Below, piece by piece: positions 9,442 to 18,721 of a DNA stretch of 64,000 bases. The stretch spans positions 1 to 64,000 of the forward strand of contig NZ_KB905174.1 in NCBI RefSeq assembly GCF_000378625.1, read 5' to 3'. The stretch's first letter is position 1; every line of letters begins with the position of its first letter. Made by a program: the position numbers and the translations under genes. The notes beneath the pieces are model-generated. The model saw nothing but the letters and a program-made list of their open reading frames with translations, had not been told where the DNA came from and made no database searches. The DNA is from Colwellia piezophila ATCC BAA-637. GTDB taxonomy: Bacteria; Pseudomonadota; Gammaproteobacteria; Enterobacterales; Alteromonadaceae.

Positions 9442-10155
9442 ATGAAAGAAGAATCCAGCAACATGAATGATCTACAAAAGAGCATTAACAGTGAAGAACT
9501 ACCATTAACCGATGAGTTGGTGGTCAGTTACCTGCAAGATAATCCTGAGTTTTTTAATCGCAATAACAGTTTGATGACCAGCTTACGCTTAAATGATGAG
9601 CACCGTGGTACTGTTTCTTTAGTCGAGCGGCAACAGCAGCAACTTCGCCAAAAAGTACATGGTTTAGAAGATGAGATTACTCAGCTAATGTCAGTAGCTA
9701 ACCATAATGAGCAGTTGTTTGTACTCTATAGCGATCTTTATTTGCGTTTACTTGATTGCCAATCAGCAGCAGAGTTGCTCGATTGTTTACATCAAGCGAC
9801 CACTGAATTGTTATCATTATCTTCGTTTAAATTGTGGCTGATCCCTGCAAATAACCCAACCGTTACTCACCACTGTATATCAACCAATGATTGCGCGGGC
9901 GTAATGCAAAATCGTTTAACTAACGACGAGTATTACTTTGGTCGTTTGCAAGCCTCGGAGCAGGCATTAATTTTCTCCCATGAATGTACAGGATCAGTGG
10001 TGCTGATTAAGCTTATCCACGATGAACAACCGATTGGCTTTCTTGCGATTAGCAGTGAGGATGCACATCATTTTGATCCCCGCATGGATACTTTATTGTT
10101 AAGCCAGTTCAAACGTTTAGTGGCAAAATTGTTACAGCAACAGTTGGCTTTGTAA
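9442..10155 (+). CDS. DUF484 family protein (YigA-like), GAF-type fold
   Basis: A 237-residue cytoplasmic protein: the conserved start VVSYLQDNPEFFNRNNSLMTSL is followed by RGTVSLVERQQQQLRQKVHGLEDEI (a coiled coil) and a GAF-like domain. The family is found between dapF and xerC in many gammaproteobacteria; its function is not known. A second in-frame ATG at 9463 could be the true start. The stop is only 2 bp before yigB, implying co-translation. xerC, which normally follows, is missing. Confidence 0.88.
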   Translation: MKEESSNMNDLQKSINSEELPLTDELVVSYLQDNPEFFNRNNSLMTSLRLNDEHRGTVSLVERQQQQLRQKVHGLEDEITQLMSVANHNEQLFVLYSDLYLRLLDCQSAAELLDCLHQATTELLSLSSFKLWLIPANNPTVTHHCISTNDCAGVMQNRLTNDEYYFGRLQASEQALIFSHECTGSVVLIKLIHDEQPIGFLAISSEDAHHFDPRMDTLLLSQFKRLVAKLLQQQLAL

Positions 10156-10157
10156 GC

Positions 10158-10931
10158 ATGCAAATCTACCGTCGTTTAACAGAAATCAAAGCGATTAGCT
10201 TTGATTTAGATGACACTTTATATAACAACCGTCCAGTTATGCTGGCGATTGAAAAAAAGATGGTGCAGTATTTTACTGAAAAATTTGCCATGTTATCACT
10301 TGAGTCAGTATCTGAACTACGGCTTAAACCAAAGCAGGTTTTTAATCGTCGCTTCTGGGCGCCATATCGACAACAAGCGATATCAGTGACACCTGAACTT
10401 ACTCATGATGTTGTTAGAGTTCGATATGAGACTTATCGATTAGGTTTTTTGGCGTTGCAACTTTCTGTCGAAGAGTCGATAAAAGCAGCACAGGCGGGTT
10501 TAGATTATTTTATTAGTTTACGAAGTGACTTTACCGTACCAAAAGCAAGCCATGAACTATTAGCGAATTTAAGCAAAAAATTTCCTTTAGTGGCTATTAG
10601 TAATGGCAATGTCGATACTAAAGCCTTAGGTATTGAGCATTATTTTACCCATATTTACCATGCCGGGTTTCAAGCAGCTAGCACTCAAGGTGAAAGTGAA
10701 TATTTGCTTAGACAAAAACCAGCAACAGATATGTTTACCTTGGTATGTCAGCAGTTAGTCATTCGTCCTGAGCAATTATTGCATGTTGGCGATTGTGGTT
10801 TTGCCGACATTTATGGTGCGTTAAATGCGGGCTGCCAAGCAGCTTGGTTACCACAATACGGTGTTGGTAAAAAACTGCGGCAAATCCCTCATATTGAATT
10901 AGCGCATGTTACTGAGCTGTCTGAGCTCTAA
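10158..10931 (+). CDS. yigB: YigB-like HAD phosphatase
   Basis: This 257-residue HAD-superfamily hydrolase has motif I FDLDDTLYNN (residues 15-24), motif II VAISNGN near 153 and motif IV HVGDCGFADIYGA near 213. E. coli YigB dephosphorylates the riboflavin precursor 5-amino-6-(5-phosphoribitylamino)uracil, and also FMN. Position directly before uvrD is conserved with E. coli. It starts 2 bp after the DUF484 stop and is followed by a strong terminator, so it ends the lptM-dapF-DUF484-yigB unit. Confidence 0.92.
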   Translation: MQIYRRLTEIKAISFDLDDTLYNNRPVMLAIEKKMVQYFTEKFAMLSLESVSELRLKPKQVFNRRFWAPYRQQAISVTPELTHDVVRVRYETYRLGFLALQLSVEESIKAAQAGLDYFISLRSDFTVPKASHELLANLSKKFPLVAISNGNVDTKALGIEHYFTHIYHAGFQAASTQGESEYLLRQKPATDMFTLVCQQLVIRPEQLLHVGDCGFADIYGALNAGCQAAWLPQYGVGKKLRQIPHIELAHVTELSEL

Positions 10932-10957
10932 ACTCGTGGTTTAAATAAATCGCAATC

Positions 10958-10995
10958 AAAAGCACCCTATTGATAAAGTAGCGTGCTTTTTTTTT
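10958..10995 (+). terminator. Rho-independent terminator after yigB
   Basis: The stem AAAAGCAC / GTGCTTTT is followed by a run of T, 27 bp after the yigB stop. Confidence 0.85.
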
Positions 10996-11205
10996 GCTAT
11001 TCAGTGCATTGTAACGCCATTAAGCCACTTCAATAGCTTGCTCGATAAATCCCCACACTAGGTGTATTTTATTAAATACTTGGTACTGTAAAAATAAACA
11101 GCACACCACAACAAGTCAGCCTAAATAGTGATATACTTTTGCTAATTTTTCAGTACCGCTATCTACTTCATTAGATAATGCCACTCAATCAAGGTTTTTA
11201 ACCCT

Positions 11206-13380
11206 ATGGACGTTTCAGAATTACTCGACTCCCTTAATGATAAGCAGCGTGAAGTTGTTGCCGCCCCTAAACAAAATATGCTTGTTTTGGCTGGCGCCGG
11301 CAGTGGCAAAACCCGAGTATTGGTGCAACGTATTGCTTGGTTAATGCAAGTTGAAGGCGTTTCTCCACACAGTATTCTAGCGGTAACGTTTACCAATAAA
11401 GCTGCCGCAGAAATGCGCGCTCGGGTAGAGCAGGTAGCCAATGGTAATACTCACGGTATGTGGATAGGTACATTTCATGGTTTAGCGCATCGATTATTAC
11501 GTATGCATTTTCAAGAAGCTAACTTACCACAAAGCTTTCAAGTACTTGATAGTGATGATCAATTACGTTTAATAAAGCGTATTGTCCGCTCATTAGAACT
11601 TGATGAGAAAAAGTGGCCGCCTAAACAATTTGTTTGGTATATCAATGGCAAAAAAGATGAGGGCTTACGTCCACAACATATTGATGCCCAATTTGACCCA
11701 ACAGAAGAGTTATTTGTTAAGGTTTATAAAGCCTATCAAGAAACCTGCGATAGATCGGGTTTAGTGGATTTTGCCGAATTATTACTACGCGCCCATGAGT
11801 TATGGTTGAAAAACCCTGCCTTGTTAGAGCATTACCAACAGCGTTTTGGCCATATTTTAGTGGATGAGTTTCAAGATACCAACGCTATACAATATGCCTG
11901 GCTTACCATGCTAGGAAAAGCTCGCAGTAAAGTAATGATTGTTGGTGATGATGACCAATCTATTTATGGTTGGCGTGGTGCCAAGATAGAAAATATCGAG
12001 CGATTCTTAAAAGAATATGATGGAGCCAAAACTATTCGCCTCGAGCAAAATTATCGCTCAACCGCCAATATATTGAATGCTGCCAATCAATTAATTAGCA
12101 ATAATAATAATCGCATGGGTAAAAAACTGTGGACCGATGGTGAAGCCGGTGACAAGATTTCCATTTATACCGCTTTTAATGAAATTGATGAAGCGCGCTT
12201 TATGGCTAGCCGTATCAAGCAGTGGCGTGATGATGGTGGCAAGCTTGATGAAGTGGCGATATTGTATCGTTCTAATGCGCAATCACGTTTACTCGAGGAA
12301 GCCTTATTACAAGGGCAGTTACCCTATCGTATTTATGGCGGTCAACGCTTCTTCGAACGTCAGGAAATCAAAGATGCACTGGCCTACATGCGCCTGATCA
12401 ATAACCGTGATGATGATGCGGCTTTTGAGCGCATTATCAATACGCCAACCCGTGGCATTGGCAACCAAACCTTGTCTTTGGTGAGAGATGCCGCACGCGG
12501 TATGGAAGTCACCATGTGGCAGGCATGTCAGCAAATGTTGCAAGCAGAGCAATTGAAAGGCCGAGGCGCGAAAACAATTACCGCCTTTATGCAACTGATT
12601 GAACAATTAGAAGATGATACCGGTAATTTAGACCTTGATCAGCAAGCCAATTTTATTATCAGCAATAGTGGTCTAAAGGCTATGTATCAAGCTGAAAAAG
12701 GTGAGCGTGCTGCCCAGCGTATAGAAAACTTAAATGAGCTAGTTACCGCTTGCCAAACCTATATACCGGATGCTGAGTTAATAGAAGAACAAACACCACT
12801 AACGGCATTTTTAACCCATGCGGCATTAGAGTCAGGTGAGTCACAAGCTGATGAATTTGAAGCCGCAGTACAGTTAATGACCATGCATTCGGCTAAAGGG
12901 CTAGAATTCCCCTTAGTGTTTATTGCCGGCCTTGAAGAAGGCATGTTCCCATCACAAAAATCGGTAGAAGAAATTGGCCGTCTCGAGGAAGAGCGCCGTT
13001 TATGTTATGTCGGCATGACAAGAGCGATGCGTAAGCTATACTTATGCCACGCCGAAAGCCGCCGCTTATATGGACAAGAAAAATTCCATAAAGCCAGTCG
13101 TTTTCTACGCGAACTACCTGAAGATTGTATTGAAGAAATTCGCATGCAATCACAAATTAAACGGCCTAGTAAAGTGGGTAAGTTCTCTAATACATTTACC
13201 CTTGAAACGTTTGCAAATACTGGGTTTAAGTTGGGTCAGCAAGTTAAGCATGCTAAGTTTGGTGAGGGTGTGGTACTTAACTATGAAGGCAGTGGTGCCC
13301 AATCAAGGATTCAGGTGAATTTTGAAGAGGTAGGCAGCAAGTGGCTTGTTGTTGAGTACGCCAATTTACAAGCGGTTTAA
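11206..13380 (+). CDS. uvrD: UvrD, DNA helicase II
   Basis: A 3'-5' SF1 helicase acting in nucleotide excision and mismatch repair. The 724 residues compare with 720 in E. coli. Visible motifs: Walker A GAGSGKT (30-36), TFTNKAAAEM, DEFQDTN, VGDDDQSIYGWRGA, LEQNYRS, TMHSAKGLEFP and VGMTRAM. The C-terminal Tudor-like end (GQQVKHAKFGEGVVLNYEG) that contacts RNA polymerase in E. coli is present. It follows yigB after a terminator and is likely transcribed on its own. Confidence 0.98.
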   Translation: MDVSELLDSLNDKQREVVAAPKQNMLVLAGAGSGKTRVLVQRIAWLMQVEGVSPHSILAVTFTNKAAAEMRARVEQVANGNTHGMWIGTFHGLAHRLLRMHFQEANLPQSFQVLDSDDQLRLIKRIVRSLELDEKKWPPKQFVWYINGKKDEGLRPQHIDAQFDPTEELFVKVYKAYQETCDRSGLVDFAELLLRAHELWLKNPALLEHYQQRFGHILVDEFQDTNAIQYAWLTMLGKARSKVMIVGDDDQSIYGWRGAKIENIERFLKEYDGAKTIRLEQNYRSTANILNAANQLISNNNNRMGKKLWTDGEAGDKISIYTAFNEIDEARFMASRIKQWRDDGGKLDEVAILYRSNAQSRLLEEALLQGQLPYRIYGGQRFFERQEIKDALAYMRLINNRDDDAAFERIINTPTRGIGNQTLSLVRDAARGMEVTMWQACQQMLQAEQLKGRGAKTITAFMQLIEQLEDDTGNLDLDQQANFIISNSGLKAMYQAEKGERAAQRIENLNELVTACQTYIPDAELIEEQTPLTAFLTHAALESGESQADEFEAAVQLMTMHSAKGLEFPLVFIAGLEEGMFPSQKSVEEIGRLEEERRLCYVGMTRAMRKLYLCHAESRRLYGQEKFHKASRFLRELPEDCIEEIRMQSQIKRPSKVGKFSNTFTLETFANTGFKLGQQVKHAKFGEGVVLNYEGSGAQSRIQVNFEEVGSKWLVVEYANLQAV

Positions 13381-13456
13381 GGGCTTGTTAGTGGAGTATT
13401 TTTAGCTTTGAAGTTGACAATAAAAATAGCCTAAATTTAAATCAGAAGGTATTGAG

Positions 13457-14716
13457 ATGTCTCAAAGATTATTAGTAGTAGAAGACAGTAAGCCTATAGC
13501 GACGGTTATCAAGCAGATAGCCCGTTCATTAAAGTTTGAGGTGGTTATTGCCACTAGCTTGGCTGAAGTGGAAAATATCTTATCTACCGATACTGATTTT
13601 TTTGCTGCCACCATTGATTATGCCTTACCTGATGCCCTGGATGGCGAAGCAATTGCTTGTGTATTATCTCATGGTATTCCGGGTATTGTGATGACCGGTA
13701 AAATGGATGATGAAACTCGTCAAAAAATACTATCGCAGCCAGTTATTGATTATATTCCTAAAGAAAATAGCCAAGCTTTTTTGTATTTAAAACGTGTTTT
13801 ACATTGGCAGTTGACTAATAATCAAAATACTATTTTAGTGGTTGATGATTCATCTGCCGCGCGTAATCATATTGTTGAATTATTAAAGCGGCGTAATTTT
13901 AATGTCATCACGGCAAATAATGGTGTGCAAGCGTTAGAGAAAATTAGCCAACATAAAGATATTAAAATGGTTATCACTGACTTAGAAATGCCCGAAATGG
14001 ACGGTATTGAGCTGACCAATGAAATACGCCGAGTTTATACCCGTGAGCAGTTAGCGGTGATAGGTATATCTGGAGCCAGTAATGGTATTCACTCGGCGCG
14101 CTTTATAAAAAATGGCGCCGATGATTTTCTACGTAAGCCATTTTGTCCTGAAGAATTCTATTGTCGCATTACACAAAACATTGACAGTCTGAATAATTTC
14201 GCCAAAATTCAGCATGCCGCTAATACCGATTACTTAACCGACCTTGCTAACCGCCGTGCCTTTTTCCGTAGTGCCAAACTTCGTATTAAAGAATATGTCA
14301 GCAAAAAAGTACCTTACTGTTTAGCCATGATCGATATTGATTTCTTTAAGAAGGTTAATGATAACCATGGCCATGATGTAGGCGATCAGGTGTTAAAAGT
14401 GGTAGCTCTTTATATGCGTAAACACTTTAGTTCAGGGCTTACCGCACGTTTAGGTGGCGAAGAGTTTGCGGTATTGTTGCATGGTTTAGATGTCGACAAC
14501 TTATATAATAAGTTAGATGACTTCAGGCGCGAAATATCGGTGTCTACTATTCCCGCAGGAGATGCGTCAGTCTCGATAACATTAAGCTTAGGCGTGGTCT
14601 TTGATAGCCACGACGAATTTGCTAAGCAATTGAATGAAGCCGATAATGCGCTCTATTTAGCCAAAGAAAATGGTCGTAATCAGTTGGTTATTTCAGGGGC
14701 TGAACTCGAAGATTAG
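13457..14716 (+). CDS. Two-receiver response regulator with diguanylate cyclase domain
   Basis: This 419-residue soluble protein makes cyclic di-GMP. The layout is PleD-like: a first receiver (about 3-115; its phospho-acceptor region reads TIDYALPDALDG), a second receiver (about 124-240; VITDLEMPEMDG is a canonical acceptor site), then a GGDEF domain (about 255-415) with the active signature RLGGEEFAVLL. The inhibitory RxxD site normally five residues before GGEEF is not there (SSGLTA instead), so product inhibition is probably absent. No partner kinase is adjacent. Confidence 0.92.
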   Translation: MSQRLLVVEDSKPIATVIKQIARSLKFEVVIATSLAEVENILSTDTDFFAATIDYALPDALDGEAIACVLSHGIPGIVMTGKMDDETRQKILSQPVIDYIPKENSQAFLYLKRVLHWQLTNNQNTILVVDDSSAARNHIVELLKRRNFNVITANNGVQALEKISQHKDIKMVITDLEMPEMDGIELTNEIRRVYTREQLAVIGISGASNGIHSARFIKNGADDFLRKPFCPEEFYCRITQNIDSLNNFAKIQHAANTDYLTDLANRRAFFRSAKLRIKEYVSKKVPYCLAMIDIDFFKKVNDNHGHDVGDQVLKVVALYMRKHFSSGLTARLGGEEFAVLLHGLDVDNLYNKLDDFRREISVSTIPAGDASVSITLSLGVVFDSHDEFAKQLNEADNALYLAKENGRNQLVISGAELED

Positions 14717-14744
14717 ATGAGCTGAAGTCAAGTAACCATGAGAA

Positions 14745-14782
14745 CAGCGCTTATTACTCCTACGGAGAACAAGCGCTTTTTT
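14745..14782 (+). terminator. Terminator between the convergent cyclase and rarD genes
   Basis: The stem AGCGCTT / AAGCGCT is followed by a T-run. It lies between converging genes; the reverse strand shows no comparable T-run. Confidence 0.7.
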
Positions 14783-14801
14783 GAGTTAAATTCAGCTGTT
14801 T

Positions 14802-15704
14802 TTAATTGCGATTTCTTAATGAATCTACGCTGTAGAGTATCAAAGCAGCCCAAATGAAAATGAAGGTAACCAGTTCAGCACTCTTCATTGTTTCTTGGTA
14901 ATAGAAGGTCGCCAATAAAAACATAATACTTGGGCCTAAATATTGGAAGAAACCTAAAGTGGACAATGCTAATCGTTTAGCTGCCGCAGTAAAAAATAAT
15001 AACGGTGCTGTAGTCACAATACCTGCCATGATCAAGGTAAAGTTCAAGTTACTGGTGTTAACCGCCATATTGCTAGTGCTGCTATCCACAAAGAAAAACC
15101 AATAAGTAAGCGCTATGGGTAACATTATCAAAGACTCAATAAATAACCCGATAAATGAACTTACCGGTAGTTTCTTTCTTATTAAGCCATAGATAGCAAA
15201 AGTACTGGCTAAAGCCAATGAAATCATGGGCAGAGTTCCTAGCGCCACTAGTTGCACTAGCACACCAATTAAGGCTAAACCTACCGCCAATAACTGATTA
15301 CGCCGTAAGCGTTCATGGAAAAACATCATGCCCAGTACAACATTAAAGAGTGGGTTAATGTAGTAACCTAAGCTGGCATCGAGCAAATGATTATTATTTA
15401 TTGCCCAAATAAACATAAACCAATTCACCGCAAGAAAACTGGCTGATAAAGACAGCAGCAGTAATACCTTTGGTTGGCGGAAAACAGCAACGAGCTGCGA
15501 CCATTTTTTCATAACGACAATCATCACGAGCAAAAATAAAGCCGACCAAATAACCCGATGCATTAATATTTCAGCGGGCTCAATTTCGCTGAGTAATTTA
15601 AAGTAGATGGGGGCAAAGCCCCACAGCAGGTATGCGGCTAACGCACTGAAGGCGCCGTTACGGCTGCTGTTTTGTTCGAGTTGGTGTTGTGAAGCTGTAC
15701 TCAT
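14802..15704 (-). CDS. rarD: RarD, EamA-family membrane transporter
   Basis: A 300-residue inner-membrane protein with about ten hydrophobic helices in two EamA repeats. The conserved RarD start is AYLLWGFAPIYFKLL, with EILMHRVIWSALFL next and LDASLGYYINPLFNVVLG in the middle, and SLGFFQYLGPSIMFLLA near the end. RarD was first named for chloramphenicol sensitivity; the true substrate is not firmly known. It is convergent with the cyclase gene, and 289-bp divergent spacing separates it from recQ. Confidence 0.93.
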   Translation of the reverse strand: MSTASQHQLEQNSSRNGAFSALAAYLLWGFAPIYFKLLSEIEPAEILMHRVIWSALFLLVMIVVMKKWSQLVAVFRQPKVLLLLSLSASFLAVNWFMFIWAINNNHLLDASLGYYINPLFNVVLGMMFFHERLRRNQLLAVGLALIGVLVQLVALGTLPMISLALASTFAIYGLIRKKLPVSSFIGLFIESLIMLPIALTYWFFFVDSSTSNMAVNTSNLNFTLIMAGIVTTAPLLFFTAAAKRLALSTLGFFQYLGPSIMFLLATFYYQETMKSAELVTFIFIWAALILYSVDSLRNRN

Positions 15705-16032
15705 AAGTTAATTATTCAACGGTATTAGGTAATGATCGGCTAACAACTAGTAAATTACTAGGGTATAGATAGGTCGGGATAATAACATGACATTAAGTTA
15801 TGCGAGCATTAAAAGCGTAGACGTCACTTACCACACTGTAAACTTGTTATTACTAACCTGAGTACTGAAAAATACATATTAGTAACCAAGTGATTTTATT
15901 CGATTTATAAATATATTTTTCAGTGCTAGGTTTTCACGGCATCACTGAGTTAAAATAGCGTTATTACTCCTAAGAAAATTAGTCGATACCTTCTTGAATT
16001 CCCCTGTAGCTAACACACAAGCCAACACAGCA

Positions 16033-17829
16033 ATGAGTGCAGAAGATAATGCCTTATTGCTCGAGACCTTAAAGCACCATTTTGGCTATGAAAGTTTTCG
16101 TGCCGGGCAAGCAGAGATTATTAATAACTTACTGCAAGGGCGAGATTCTCTAGTCTTAATGCCTACTGGTGGAGGTAAATCTTTGTGTTATCAATTGCCT
16201 GCGATTCTATTGCCAGGGGTTACTATCGTTGTATCACCTTTAATTGCTTTGATGAAAGATCAAGTCGATGGCTTAACTCACCAAGGAATATCAGCGGCGT
16301 TTATAAATTCGAGTCTAGAGCAAAGCGAAATCAATGATATTTTTGCTCGCTTAGAGCGAGGTGAAATCAAGTTACTGTATGTGGCGCCGGAACGCTTAAC
16401 GAATTATTATTTCCTCCAACGCCTGAGCCAATTACCATTAAGTTTATTTGCGATCGATGAAGCCCATTGTATTTCTCAATGGGGTCATGATTTTCGGCCG
16501 GCTTATACAAAACTACAATGTTTAAAGCAAAATTTTCCCACAGTACCTGTAATGGCACTAACCGCTACGGCGGACGTCACTACGCGTAAAGATATTTTGA
16601 ACCAGTTAGCGTTACCTAATCCGTATATCCACCTTGATAGCTTTGACCGACCTAATATCCGTTTTACCCTAGCACCGAAATACAACGGTGAAAAACAGCT
16701 GCTAGGTTATATCAGGAAGAGAGGTGAAGACAGCGGCATTATTTATTGCAATAGTCGTTGGCAAGTAGAAAAGCTGGCTAAATATTTAGGCGCGAGTGGT
16801 ATTAATTGTGCCGCTTACCATGCTGGTTTAGAGAATGAAATCCGTACCATAGTACAAGAGGGTTTTACTAAAGATAATATTCAAATTGTCATTGCAACTG
16901 TTGCCTTTGGCTTGGGCATTAATAAACCGAATGTGCGGTATGTTATCCATTTTGAACCGCCACGTACCTTAGAGTCTTATTATCAAGAAATTGGTCGTGC
17001 TGGCCGCGATGGCTTAGATGCCGAAGCGTTATTTTTGGTTGATGAGAAAGATGTCGCCCGTATTAAGAAACGCATTAGTGAGGGCGACAACCCTGAGCGA
17101 GTAAATGTTGAAATGCAGCGCTTTGCCGCTATGGATGCTTTTATAGATGCACAAACTTGTCGCCGACAGGTGGTACTGAATTATTTTGCCGAATATACTG
17201 AAAAAGGTTGTGGCAATTGCGATATTTGCTTAGATCCTCCAAGTCAGTTTGATGGCACCATAGAGGCACAAAAAGTATTGTCATGTGTTTATCGGATTAA
17301 GCAACAAGGTGATATTAATCATGTCATTGCGGTATTACGCGGCGAACTTTCTGATAAAATTAAACAACTAGGCCATGATAAAGTCTCAACCTTTGGTTTA
17401 GGCAAGGGCAAAACGGCTGGTTATTGGTTCTCTATTATTGGTCAGCTAATACATCTTGGCTATTTGCAACAAGATATCGAGCAACAATCCATTTTATGTT
17501 TAACGCAAGCTTCAGGTGTGGTCTTAAAAGCGCAAGAGCCACTGATGCTAGCGAGCCCACGTTTACAAAAAGCGAGTTACTGGCAACAAAAAAGCCCACA
17601 AAAAAGTTATGATCGCGCTTTATTTGCCAAATTGCGGGAATTACGCAAAGGTATTGCTGATGGCGAAGATATTGCGCCTTTCATTGTCTTCAATGATGCC
17701 ACCTTATCTGAATTGGCGCGGGTAAAACCGAAAACCTCAAGGGAAATGCTCAGTATCAGTGGTATCGGGGAAGTGAAACTATCCCGTTATGGTCAGCCAT
17801 TTTTGGCTTTAATTAAAGAGCATAACTAA
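16033..17829 (+). CDS. recQ: RecQ, ATP-dependent DNA helicase
   Basis: A 3'-5' SF2 helicase of the RecFOR repair pathway, about 598 residues here (E. coli 609). Visible: RAGQAEII, Walker A MPTGGGKS, the DEAH box in [27 protein letters not shown], the Zn-binding cysteines (C..CGNCDIC), the RQC winged helix, and a C-terminal HRDC domain (about the last 75 residues). A TTG 39 bp earlier (15994) is in frame, but the ATG at 16033 aligns better with family starts. The ribosome-binding signal is weak at both. Confidence 0.97.
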   Translation: MSAEDNALLLETLKHHFGYESFRAGQAEIINNLLQGRDSLVLMPTGGGKSLCYQLPAILLPGVTIVVSPLIALMKDQVDGLTHQGISAAFINSSLEQSEINDIFARLERGEIKLLYVAPERLTNYYFLQRLSQLPLSLFAIDEAHCISQWGHDFRPAYTKLQCLKQNFPTVPVMALTATADVTTRKDILNQLALPNPYIHLDSFDRPNIRFTLAPKYNGEKQLLGYIRKRGEDSGIIYCNSRWQVEKLAKYLGASGINCAAYHAGLENEIRTIVQEGFTKDNIQIVIATVAFGLGINKPNVRYVIHFEPPRTLESYYQEIGRAGRDGLDAEALFLVDEKDVARIKKRISEGDNPERVNVEMQRFAAMDAFIDAQTCRRQVVLNYFAEYTEKGCGNCDICLDPPSQFDGTIEAQKVLSCVYRIKQQGDINHVIAVLRGELSDKIKQLGHDKVSTFGLGKGKTAGYWFSIIGQLIHLGYLQQDIEQQSILCLTQASGVVLKAQEPLMLASPRLQKASYWQQKSPQKSYDRALFAKLRELRKGIADGEDIAPFIVFNDATLSELARVKPKTSREMLSISGIGEVKLSRYGQPFLALIKEHN

Positions 17830-17908
17830 GCAGTATATCTAAGCAGCATAACCAAGGAACATATCTAAGAGTTCAGCTAAAAAATTAGCTAGCCTATTTG
17901 TAGTATTT

Positions 17909-18376
17909 ATGAAGAAATTGTTATTAACCCCGTTACTCATGCCTGTAATGAGTATCTTGTTGGCTACTCTTTTTGTCGTGCAGTCTTTTAGTCTCAGTGC
18001 AAAAACTCATAGTTATGGCAATGCCACCGTTGCGGCAGTAACCAGTATTTATGATGGTGATACCTTTAGAGCGAATATTGAGGGTTTCCCCACGATTATT
18101 GGTGAACATATGTCGATTCGAATTAACGGTATAGACACCCCAGAATTACGGGGTAAATGCCCTCAAGAGAAAGCGCTAGCAAAACTGGCCAAGCAATTTA
18201 CTGTTAAGCACTTACGATCGGCTAAACGTATCACCCTTAAAAATATCAAGCGTGGTAAATATTTTCGCTTAATTGCCGATGTTTATGTTGATGGAGTGAA
18301 CTTAGCTGAACAGTTAATAAAAAATAATCATGCGGTTGAATACCAAGGAAAAACAAAAATTAATTGGTGTAGTTAG
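17909..18376 (+). CDS. Secreted thermonuclease-like (SNase) protein
   Basis: The 155 residues start with a signal peptide (about 1-32), followed by an SNase-like OB fold: VTSIYDGDTFRANI, IRINGIDTPELRG, then EKALAKLAKQFTVKHL and RLIADVYVDGVNLAEQLI. The catalytic Asp/Arg/Glu pattern of staphylococcal nuclease is partly visible (DGDTF, R in SIRINGIDTPE, E in PELRG). It probably cuts nucleic acids in the periplasm or outside. It follows recQ by 79 bp and ends at a two-way terminator. Confidence 0.85.
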   Translation: MKKLLLTPLLMPVMSILLATLFVVQSFSLSAKTHSYGNATVAAVTSIYDGDTFRANIEGFPTIIGEHMSIRINGIDTPELRGKCPQEKALAKLAKQFTVKHLRSAKRITLKNIKRGKYFRLIADVYVDGVNLAEQLIKNNHAVEYQGKTKINWCS

Positions 18377-18403
18377 TAATAACTGTTATGAGTAAACGCA
18401 GAC

Positions 18404-18443
18404 AAAAAAGCCACTGAACTTAAATAAGTTAGTGGCTTTTTTT
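18404..18443. terminator. Bidirectional terminator
   Basis: A long stem (AAAAAAGCCACT..ACTT / AAGT.AGTGGCTTTTTT, one mismatch) with A-run on the left and T-run on the right. It serves the nuclease gene from the left and the small CCGG protein gene from the right. Confidence 0.85.
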
Positions 18444-18483
18444 AGTATTGAAAAACTGAGCTAGGCTAGAACAAATAAGAAAA

Positions 18484-18597
18484 CTATTCTTGCTCAGCTG
18501 CTTCAGTCTGCTCAGCTGATTTTTCGTTAGCTTGAGCTTTTTCTTGCTCTTTTTTATCCTCATGGCCTTCGCCACCACAACCACCGCAACAACCCAT
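18484..18597 (-). CDS. Tiny CCGSCS-like cysteine/glycine protein
   Basis: This 37-codon gene encodes MGCCGGCGGEGHEDKK followed by an Ala/Glu/Gln/Lys-rich tail. The start follows TGGAG at 8 bp. It resembles the short CCGSCS-motif proteins reported from marine gammaproteobacteria: a Cys-Gly head and a charged low-complexity tail, no signal peptide. The function of that family is unknown; metal or Fe-S binding by the CC..C head is a guess. It has its own terminator at its end and a perfect inverted repeat 34 bp upstream of the start. Confidence 0.7.
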   Translation of the reverse strand: MGCCGGCGGEGHEDKKEQEKAQANEKSAEQTEAAEQE

Positions 18598-18630
18598 AAT
18601 TTACTCCAGTTCAATTAGTCTTGTTGGGAT

Positions 18631-18657
18631 AGTACCTGAGTGACTTACTCAGGTACT
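18631..18657. promoter_or_regulatory. Perfect 11-bp inverted repeat upstream of the tiny Cys-rich gene
   Basis: AGTACCTGAGT and ACTCAGGTACT are separated by 5 bp. There is no T-run on either side, so it looks less like a terminator than an operator or an mRNA 5' hairpin for the small gene at 18597. It could also end the transcript of the peptidase gene. Confidence 0.45.
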
Positions 18658-18687
18658 TGATCGAGATCAGCTTTAGCCATTTAAGAT

Positions 18688-18716
18688 AAAGGTTAACTAA
18701 AAGTTAGTTAACCTTT
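18688..18716 (-). terminator. Hairpin after the prolyl oligopeptidase gene
   Basis: The stem AAAGGTTAAC / GTTAACCTTT lies 5 bp after the peptidase stop on the minus strand. The T-run is weak. Confidence 0.5.
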
Positions 18717-18721
18717 AAATC

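Noticed and set aside
18631..18657. Inverted repeat as a terminator of the peptidase gene
   Set aside because: No T-run, and a closer hairpin at 18688-18716 exists; listed instead as a possible regulatory site.
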